The notes below the pieces were generated by a model. The model was given only the letters and a program-made list of their open reading frames with translations. It was not told the DNA's origin and did no database searches. Of a stretch of DNA of 64,000 nucleotides, positions 57,383-64,000 are shown piece after piece. This DNA comes from Bactericera cockerelli. Its lineage: Eukaryota > Arthropoda > Insecta > Hemiptera > Triozidae. Every line of letters starts with the position of its first letter. Position 1 is the stretch's first letter. The stretch lies in the NCBI GenBank assembly GCA_024516035.1, contig CM044962.1:10231161-10295160 (forward strand), in the 5' to 3' direction. Position numbers and translations under genes: made by a program.

Positions 57383-58140
57383 ATTGGTATTGGTATAAGT
57401 AGGGCTATCGGCTACGAAAGCTCTTTGTCACTGCGACCTTAAATAGATCTTTTGTGACATGCCCCTGTAACTCTAAAAGAGATCAAAGCTATTAATGTAG
57501 CTTAAGATTCTTTTAGGACTGATTTCGGTAACTTCTTTAGGTGTTAGAATCAGCCTTGAGAAGTGTTTCAGTCGAGCGTGTGAGGCTGCTCCACATTCAC
57601 AGAGAATGTGTTTTGCTGTCTCTGGGGCCTCTTTACAGAGACTGCATTTTAGGTCTTGAGCAATGTCCATTTGTTCAGACGGTAGTTGAGGCTACAGTGG
57701 CCTGTTAAAAGCCGGTAAGGATTCCTCTTTGCTCAGACAGAGCATTTCATATGCTCTTTTGGGCGAATAAGTTAGGAACATTTTTGCCTGCCCCTGGCTG
57801 GAACTCATTTGGGAACTTCTTCAGAAGTACTCCCACTTTCAAAGACTTCAGGGCGTTTATAAAGCTTTGAGAAGCAGTTGGGGTTTCGAATGCCACCTCT
57901 GAACTATCTCTACAAGAGAGTATAGTTGAGGTTGTTGGCATCTTCTGCCTCTTCTGCTCCATTAGCTTCTCACCCTGATGTTTTGAAGTGGTTTCTTCTG
58001 AACGAGGCTTCTTTTTGGTGCTTTTTTACTGGAAAGTGGCTCTACGGCTTTGAGCAGCCATTCTAACCTCCTTCCAGCAGCTCCTGAGAGTTTTAAAAAG
58101 TTCTCTTTATTTTGAAGCTTTTCAGCAGCTTCTGAGAGAC
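57383..58140 (-). pseudogene. RNase H-type LINE fragment, C-terminal zinc knuckle
   Basis: Minus-strand translation of 57670-57473 is MDIAQDLKCSLCKEAPETAK, then HILCECGAASHARLKHFSRL. The C-x2-C-x8-H-x3-C pattern and position match the C-terminal knuckle that follows the RNase H region in I-like non-LTR elements. Upstream on the same strand are broken frames (PTTSTILSCRDSSEVAFETP). It is a dead fragment. Confidence 0.6.
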
Positions 58141-58427
58141 TGCATTTTTTGTCTTGAGCAGTGTCCATTTGTTTAGACGGTGTTTGAGGCTACAGTGGCC
58201 TGTTGAAAAGCCAGTAAGGATTCCTCTTTGCTCAGACAGAGCATTTTTTTTTTTGCTCTTTTGGGCGAATAAGTTAGGAACATTTTTTGCCTGCCTGTGG
58301 TCGGGACTCATTTGGGAACTTCTTCAGAATTACTCCCACTTTTAAAGACTTCAGGGCGTTTATAAAGCTTTGAGAAGCAGTTGAGGTTTCAAATGCCACC
58401 TCTGAACTATCTCTACAAGAGAATATA

Positions 58428-59378
58428 CGAGGTCCGACAATAAAGTTCCCGGACGACCGTCCCTATTGGCTTGGAGGTTAACTTACCGGGTTTCAATGGT
58501 GTTCTCCTTCAATATACTCTCCTTGGGAGTCCACACATGCTGGCATTCGAATTTTCCACTGGCTGAAGCAGTGCTGCAGGTCGTCAAGTGTAACTGCCTT
58601 CAGTAGTTCTGCCGTTTTTATTTTGACCACTTCAATCGACTCAAAATGGGTTCCATTGAGCTGACTTTTGATTTTAGGGAATAGAAAAAAGTCGCAAGGG
58701 GCCAAGTCCGGTGAGTACGGTGCATGCTCAAGCACTGTGATTTTCTTGTCGGCCAGAAATCGTCGTATAGAGAGCGCGGTATGAGCTGGTGCATTGTCCT
58801 GATGCAGCACCCAGTCACCGGAACTCCAGAGCTCGGGTCTTTTCTTCCGGATCCTCTCCCGAAGTTTAGTAAGCCGTTCTTTATAATATTTTTGGTTAAC
58901 AGTCAAACCTTCCGGAACCCATTCTGCCAAAATAATACCCTTGATGTCCAATTTTTTCCACGTTCTCATCTGTTTTTGAAGCCTGATCGTTGATCATCTT
59001 CGACGTCCTCCCTACCCTCCTTATTAAATCTTTTGAACCAATCATAAAACGTTGTCCTACCCATACACTCATCACCATACACTTCTTTTAACATTGTAAA
59101 ACAATCCGATTGACCTTTGTTTAGTTTTGTAAGAAATTTCAGGTTAACACATTGTTCTAAAATTTTACTCAACATTTTAATTTGAAAAATCCGGCAAAGT
59201 GCACTGAGAAGGTGTTCGATTATGACTGATTATTTGAAAACTACCGATCAGAAAGAAATTAAAGTTAATGAAATATGAACATGAGGAACTATGGTTAATT
59301 CCTGCAAAAACTTGTTGAGCTATGTACATCAGAGCCGGAGCTATGGGGGTCGTCCGGGAACTTTATTGTTGGACCTCG
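58428..59378 (-). mobile_element. Mariner element, 951 bp, internally deleted
   Basis: The terminal inverted repeats (CGAGGTCCGACAATAAAGTT and complement) are flanked by TA. The neighbouring LINE copy at 57915-57928 (GAGAGTATAGTTGAGG) shows the empty target. On the minus strand it holds the transposase N-terminus and C-terminus with the middle missing. Confidence 0.92.
58493..59175 (-). pseudogene. Mariner transposase, deleted in the middle
   Basis: The N-terminal part (59175-58966) has the first helix-turn-helix region, including GRTTFYDWFKRFNKEGREDV and DDQRSG. The C-terminal part (58969-58493) has VPEGLTVNQKYY, WVLHQDNAPAHTA and YSPDLAPCDFFLF. The second and third catalytic Asp residues are present, separated by 34 residues as in mariner (D34D). 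The first catalytic Asp and the second DNA-binding part are missing, and the frame changes at the junction near 58970. Full-length mariner transposases are about 345 residues; about 225 remain. It cannot encode an active enzyme. Confidence 0.88.
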
Positions 59379-59827
59379 TAGTTGAGGTTGTTGGCATCTT
59401 CTGCCTCTTCTGCTCCATTAGCTTCTCACCCTGATGCTCTAAAGTGGTTTCTTCTGAACGAGGCTTCTTTTTGGTGCTTTTTACTGGAAAGTGGCTCTAT
59501 GGCTTTGAGCAGCCATTCGAACCGCCTTCCAGCAGCTCCTGAGAGTTTTATAAATATCTCTTATGAAGCTTTTCAACAGCTTCTGAGAGATGTTCCTGTT
59601 AGTCGCCTTTTACGACAGGGGGAACAACCCGTGGTCTTATTCTTAGCCGAGAGCCACACGGAAATACAGTAGTGTTACTTCTGTTTCTATTCTTGCTTTG
59701 AAAGTAATGTACAAAATCGAGATCTCTAGTTCAGACTTAAGGATTAATAAGTTTCCTAATTTAAAACATTACCTACACAAAATCTGAACTTAAGTCCACA
59801 GAGGTATAACCATAGCATATAGAATTA

Positions 59828-59960
59828 AGGGCGGAATTAATAGACGTTTTTGTAACACCTCTGTGGCGCTAAGTCACGGATTGCGTACTGTGTAAGATAG
59901 GGAAAATCGACACTTACCAACGACTTAAGTTATTGAATTGTTGTCTATTAATTCTGCCCT
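59828..59960 (+). mobile_element. MITE family 1
   Basis: The terminal repeats are intact with one mismatch on the right (TTCTGCCC). TAA lies on both sides. It is located about 335 bp before the first coding exon of the downstream gene. Confidence 0.83.
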
Positions 59961-60295
59961 AAGAAGTGTGGAAACCACCCCCTGCCCCCTGCTGGCCTAC
60001 ATCCTGGTGTCCTCAGCACCAGTATTGCAAAGGAGTCTCCTCTCCTCGTCCCTCACAAAATGTAAACATAAATATATCAAATATAAACATAAACATAAAT
60101 AGACCATGAGAAATATTCTACTTCTTTGTACTACTTACCACTTACCAATACTAAGGTACAAAAAGCATATCATTATATATTTATTATTGTTAACAATGTT
60201 TTTCAATTAATAGGTAATTTATGAAAACTATTCTGGCGACACAAATAGGTCAATGGTATTTTTATTATGTAGCAAAAAAAAACTTTTTGTTTCAG

Positions 60296-60474
60296 ATGGA
60301 TGTTTTTGGAAACAGTTCCTACATACCAGATCAAGCAGGATGGTCCCAGACAGGATTCATGCCATCCGCCAACAGCTTCACCACAACCAACACAACTAAT
60401 ACATGGAGTCAGACACCTCCATCAAATATTCCTTGGGGAATCTCCTACTCTCAAGCACTGCCAAATGTGATTCG
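60296..60474 (+). CDS. HCFC1R1-like gene, coding exon 1
   Basis: ATG is the first codon after the acceptor. It encodes 59 residues including GWSQTGFMPSANSFTTTNTT and NIPWGISYSQALPNVI, and ends with phase 2 at gtaagt. Confidence 0.62.
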
Positions 60475-62287
60475 GTAAGTTGGGTTTAAATATTTTTATT
60501 TTTTTTTTAACCAGGTGATGTACTGATTTTTTTTTAATGGGATACTTTCATCCCACATCAAAAATATATTAACTATGGCACCTATCTCTTCCTGAGATTT
60601 TATCCATGATTTGAATTAGGTTTAAATATTTTAAAACTAACTTTAAATAAATATTTGAGTAAACTTTTTAAATAAGTGAGAAATAAAATCAAGGTCCACA
60701 GTAAAATTATTTCAGGACATACTAATGTGATTCTTACAAACAAAAGTGGTTGACAATTGCTTAAAATGTAGTTTATTTTTTGAACTAAAGTTAAAATATG
60801 TGGTTTCACTGTGTTAACATCGCAACTATATGAGTGGCCCCCAGACATCCTCCTTTTACTAAGCAATAAATTTTCTACCCTGCTTAGGATTTAAGGTCAG
60901 TGTGTAATTGTGCAATTGTGCATGCACGCCTAGTGCACTACTCTACTCAGCTATGGTGGCTATTGCAAGCCTAATGCACTACTCCACTTGGCTTAATTAC
61001 AAAGAAAAATCCTTACTTGTGATTAAAAATAAATTAATTTCTAATGAAAGTGTTCTAATAAGAAACCTCTGTAAATGATGGGATTTTATATATTTGGAAG
61101 ATGACAATGATTCTAACAGTCAACCCCACTTGAGTGGGAAAAGACGTAGAAATAGAAGAAGACAATGATTCTAACAGCAATAATTTGTCTCCCAGTTTCA
61201 CAGGTCAATCTGACATGAGCTTCCCGCACCATACCTCTATTTCATCCTCATCATCTCTTCCATCATCGAGTATCAAGCGTCACCTTGAAGACAGTGATGA
61301 AGATTCTTCTGATACTGCTTCACCTAATGTGGCCAAACCTCCTCCCACAAAACAGTTTATAACAGATCAGAAAATGGCAGCTAAAATGAATGAGATGCAT
61401 ATAAGCCATGCCTTTGTAGCACATGCTCAAGTAAGTTTCTATATCTAATATTTTAATAGCCAAATGACCTCACTCACTATCTTGATTGTTAATTCAGCAG
61501 AATTTTAACCAATTTTTGGCGATTAAATACGTTTATTTATATTAATTTTATATATTTAATATTTTGCATGTAATTATTCATATTTTTTTGTATAGATGTG
61601 ATTAGATGTAAGTTAATTGATTTTGTAATTGCCTACATGTTACGCGTAAAATTGATTGTAAAAAAAAAAAAAAAAATGTCACTCTGACCTTTGAAAAACT
61701 ACCAACCCTTTATTCCAATCATTCTACAAGTAAGAACTAAACAGTTGACATATTTCGTTTTTTAAAATTAATTATTTATTTATTTTCAAATGTAAAATAA
61801 TTCTTGACTGTCTGGAAGGAAACCCAGGATAAGAACATGAAGTTTTATCTACATCTTTATATGACAAGACCAATCTTTTGGGAAAGAAATAATCAGATCA
61901 TGGATTACCTGTCAATCCTAGCAATTTCTTTCCAAATGGTCCAACTTAAAAAAATATTTCTAAAATAATCAAAGTTGAAAAAACTTACCAATAAAAATTA
62001 TTCTCATTTTTTTCATAAATTTGTCTTATTATATTTCAGGACCCCACTAACTTACAATACAATGCTTCCTCTTCAAGCACTCATGGAGGAAGCATCAACT
62101 CCATGTACAGCACACCTTCTTGCTCCTCATTTAAACTAGGTGGTGACGAAGATATGATGGAGAATGATGGTCATGCATCAAACAATAACAACAATGATGG
62201 TGGAATGCCGTCTCTGTATTTGTCAGAAGAGCTCAAGCAGTTGAAAGCATCCATTGAGCCGCTAATACCCCAGTCAATGCTGCCTAG
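60296..62287 (+). CDS. HCFC1R1-like Ser/Asn-rich protein, first three coding exons
   Basis: Exons 60296-60474, 61178-61430 and 62040-62287 join in phase (2, then 0). The first starts with ATG directly after a ttgtttcag acceptor, so a 5' UTR exon lies upstream. The protein has an aromatic/Asn-rich N-terminus (MDVFGNSSYIPDQAGW), a Ser-rich stretch, KRHLEDSDED, PTKQFITDQKMAAKMNEMHI, and later EELKQLKASIEPLIPQSMLP. Human HCFC1R1, a small regulator that binds host cell factor 1, has a similar order of KR-x-LE, KQF-x-x-E-x-MA and LIP motifs. The (D/E)HxY HCF-binding motif was not found here, so the match is suggestive only. Most likely nuclear/cytoplasmic; no signal or membrane segment. Confidence 0.6.
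61178..61430 (+). CDS. HCFC1R1-like gene, coding exon 2
   Basis: The acceptor is gattctaacag. A duplicate of the same 20-bp string 70 bp upstream (near 61088-61108) gives a second, out-of-frame acceptor. It encodes NNLSPSFTGQSDMSFPHHTS, the Ser run, the KRHLE and KQF motifs, and ends HAFVAHAQ at gtaagt, phase 0. Confidence 0.62.
62040..62287 (+). CDS. HCFC1R1-like gene, coding exon 3
   Basis: The acceptor is atatttcag and the donor gtgagg, phase 0 to 2. It encodes DPTNLQYNASSSSTHGGSIN, MYSTPSCSSFKLGGDEDMME, an Asn run and LYLSEELKQLKASIEPLIPQ. Confidence 0.62.
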
Positions 62288-62316
62288 GTGAGGGTTTTAA
62301 TAGTATTATAACTTTT

Positions 62317-62540
62317 TACTTTCCTTAACTATAGAAAGGAATAGTAATGGAATCACTCAAAAAATTTGAGAGTCAGTTTTCAGTGCCAAAACACGTTGTA
62401 GAGCCTAAATCCAAAGTTTCAGCCATTGGTCCATGTGTCGGTCTGTAAACAAAATATCTCAAGAATGGCACAAGCTAGATATTTGAAATTTGGTACAGAG
62501 GTCAAAAGTATATAGAGGACACAGCGCAAAACTTGTCCTG
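62317..62540. repeat. Dispersed repeat, third copy of the 37030/37690 family
   Basis: ACTTTCCTTAACTATAGAAA, TAATGGAATCACTCAAAAAA and TTTCAGCCATTGGTCCATG match the copies at 37040 and 37700. Confidence 0.65.
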
Positions 62541-62633
62541 TAAAAAAATAAGAGAAGTCTATTCTGATCATTTTTTTGATATCTTGAACTTTTTGAACTT
62601 GGACCCAATTTATTGGTATCTTTGTTTGTGAGG

Positions 62634-62760
62634 TTAATTTACAAGCCTGAGTGGGGCTGTAAATAGCCAGGATTACAAGGTTTCGAATTTGAATTTGAAT
62701 TGCCTTCAGTGATAGACAAGAACTGGTGCATTTAACATGCTATTGACACGTCTTGCTGAT
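62634..62760 (-). repeat. 5S-derived SINE remnant, minus
   Basis: It keeps the ends of the family (GCATTTAACATGCTATTGAC and GAGGTTAATTTACAAGCCTG) with much of the 5S core diverged. Confidence 0.5.
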
Positions 62761-62933
62761 TATAACTTTAACTTGAGCATTTCACAGGCCTTTTATTTTT
62801 TGCTGTATTTTAAAAAATATGTTATTTTTTAAAACAAAAATTAGCACAAAATAACTTCCAATATTTAATATTAGATATTTTCAAATATAAAAAGAAAAAT
62901 ATTGTTTTTTTAAATTCACAAATATGATAAACT

Positions 62934-63155
62934 AGCGGGCTGTCGCCCGCTTTGCGGTCCGAGGCATGGCCGTGAAAGCAAAAAATCCTTTTTCGCCAAT
63001 GGCAGGTGTTGTAGTAGGAATTTCGAAAAATCCGTCTTATTGCACATCTAGACTATAAGACAAAGCTACCTACCAAATTTCAGCTTCCTAGGCCTTACCA
63101 GTTCGGAAAAACTGATGAATCATGAGTGAGTGAGTCAGTCAGTGAGTGAAACTCT
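62934..63155. repeat. Dispersed repeat with GCGGGCTGTCGCCCGC hairpin, copy 2
   Basis: Close to 43029-43262, it ends in GTGAGTGAGTCAGTCAGTGA about 18 bp before a candidate acceptor at 63171-63172. Confidence 0.78.
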
Positions 63156-63172
63156 TATTTGAAAATTTCCAG

Positions 63173-63246
63173 GCATGTCAATCCAAGGCGCTGGTCCTGT
63201 GGACACCCAACACCAGAGTAGCCGAGTCCTGCACCCGAGCCCCGAA
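63173..63246 (+). CDS. Possible fourth exon of the HCFC1R1-like gene, frame unresolved
   Basis: A tttccag acceptor and a gtgagt donor flank 74 nt of clearly GC-rich sequence. The phase from exon 3 gives 15 residues and a TAG. A second frame reads CQSKALVLWTPNTRVAESCT, which resembles the C-x-x-x-LxLW-x-P stretch of HCFC1R1. A third reads MSIQGAGPVDTQHQSSRVLH and stays open past the donor. A missing micro-exon or a one-base indel would decide it. Confidence 0.35.
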
Positions 63247-63342
63247 GTGAGTGACGATGAGGCCGATACATACGAAGTGATGACCCGGCTTGCAATGTAC
63301 TCATCACGGAGATACACGAACCACAACATCGGTTGAGTTTTT

Positions 63343-63505
63343 TTTTTATTATTATTATTATAGAAAGCTTTATTAGGTTAGAAAAAAAATATATACAGTA
63401 GAATACAATGAAATATAAAGAAAACAAAAAGATTAAGCAAATATACAAGAAGAAAAAAAGGAATGAAGTTGAAGTTATGTCCTACCTCTTCCATCCAACC
63501 CTTTT
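63343..63505 (-). repeat. LINE 3' end fragment, minus
   Basis: An ATT run, then AGCTTTATTAGGTTAG, an A-rich interior, and TTATGTCCTACCTCTTCCAT with CCAACCC, as in the other copies. Confidence 0.5.
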
Positions 63506-63942
63506 AAGCTCAATCTAAAACTCATTTTCTTTTTCTAACCCACTGGCGAAAATTTGACAGGTATACCCTTTAAATTTCCATGTGAAACCCTATGGGACAG
63601 CTAGAAAATAAAAGCCCTGTATATGTGGTTTTAAATTTAGTTATCATGTTATAACATTAATGGGTAGCCCCAGTAGGTACACTATATAAACTCAATATTT
63701 TCATTTATAATCATTTCCCAATATTCATATTCCAAATTCGTAATGCCACCATTGGTAGCTATCCATACAAATATCCATACAAATAGATACTCATTTTCTC
63801 ACGAGAATATTACTATTTTCCCTTGATAATGTCTATGAAATAGAAGAAAATCGAGTCGGAAAATAATATCAAATTCGAATCCAGACCTATTAAAGGTTTT
63901 CAATAATAAATGAATTATTATCTATTAAATTGTTTGTTTCAG

Positions 63943-64000
63943 GATGAAAAGAAAAGGCCCCCGGACATTTTTAACACTCGTGAAAGTACAAAGATTGTAG
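63943..64000 (+). CDS. Possible further exon, cut by window end
   Basis: After a ttgtttcag acceptor the sequence is open in one frame to the window end (DEKKRPPDIFNTRESTKIV). Another frame gives a short reading ending in TAG at 63997-63999. It may belong to the HCFC1R1-like gene or to the next one. Confidence 0.3.

Larger units (their letters stand above)
58141..59690 (-). pseudogene. Second copy of the LINE fragment, split by mariner
   Basis: From 58141 to 58427 and from 59381 to about 59600 the sequence repeats 57664-58130. The minus strand includes GILTGFSTGHCSLKHRLNKW, typical of the region just before the zinc knuckle in such LINEs. The mariner at 58428-59378 lies between the two halves. 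Confidence 0.62.

Noticed and set aside
57390..58311. Zinc-finger host gene on the minus strand
   Set aside because: The C-C-H-C block and surrounding text match the end of an RNase H-type LINE and occur in several broken copies (also 22672-23465).
58493..59175. An active mariner transposase
   Set aside because: The central part with the first catalytic Asp is deleted and the frame changes at the junction.

Overview
The window is AT-rich, intron-rich eukaryotic DNA with GT-AG introns, many pol III-type SINEs, MITEs, a mariner relic and long ATT microsatellites. It looks like an arthropod genome, most likely an insect and perhaps a hemipteran. The species guess is inference from repeat style and has low confidence. 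No bacterial operon, CRISPR array, real rRNA gene or intact virus is seen.

Region 1 (1-7030) is repeat-filled intergenic or intronic DNA. It holds a 2.97-kb terminal-inverted-repeat element (1314-4280), a head-to-head pair of small MITEs (4639-4857) and an AT-rich minisatellite (about 6200-6400). Region 2 (7031-30576, + strand) is the main gene: 19 exons encoding the C-terminal part of a secreted multi-CUB-domain protein of the cubilin type, about nine CUB domains ending in a short tail and stop at 30574-30576. Splice phases agree along almost the whole chain, but three exons (2, 17 and 18) each need a one-base frame change to stay CUB-like. Three local tandem duplications capture the ends of its exons: 9020/9514, seven copies of a 33-nt mini-exon at 12155-12544, and a 70-bp repeat carrying the C-terminal codons and stop at 30534-31508. 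The introns are packed with SINEs, MITEs, LINE tails and nested DNA transposons, often reaching within tens of bases of the acceptor sites.

Region 3 (31.5-46 kb) holds a 788-bp foldback element, a candidate three-exon gene for a small membrane protein (33406-35751, +), an orphan terminal exon on the minus strand (36907-36992), LINE 3' relics and 5S-derived SINEs. Region 4 (45.7-52.7 kb) is a complex locus. It has two short candidate genes pointing away from each other, split by a second, inverted copy of the 2.7-kb element (46335-49070), followed by a palindrome with arms of about 780 bp (50736-52718). Region 5 (53-60 kb) is repeats, including duplicated LINE fragments with an inserted, internally deleted mariner (58428-59378) whose empty target site is preserved in the neighbouring duplicate.

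Region 6 (60296-end, +) is the start of a second conserved-looking gene. It encodes a Ser/Asn-rich protein with KRHLE, KQF and LIP motifs that resemble the small HCF-1 regulator HCFC1R1; its 3' exons are unresolved. The genes do not form a pathway. The window is best read as one large CUB gene and a few small genes embedded in a dense, nested transposon landscape.
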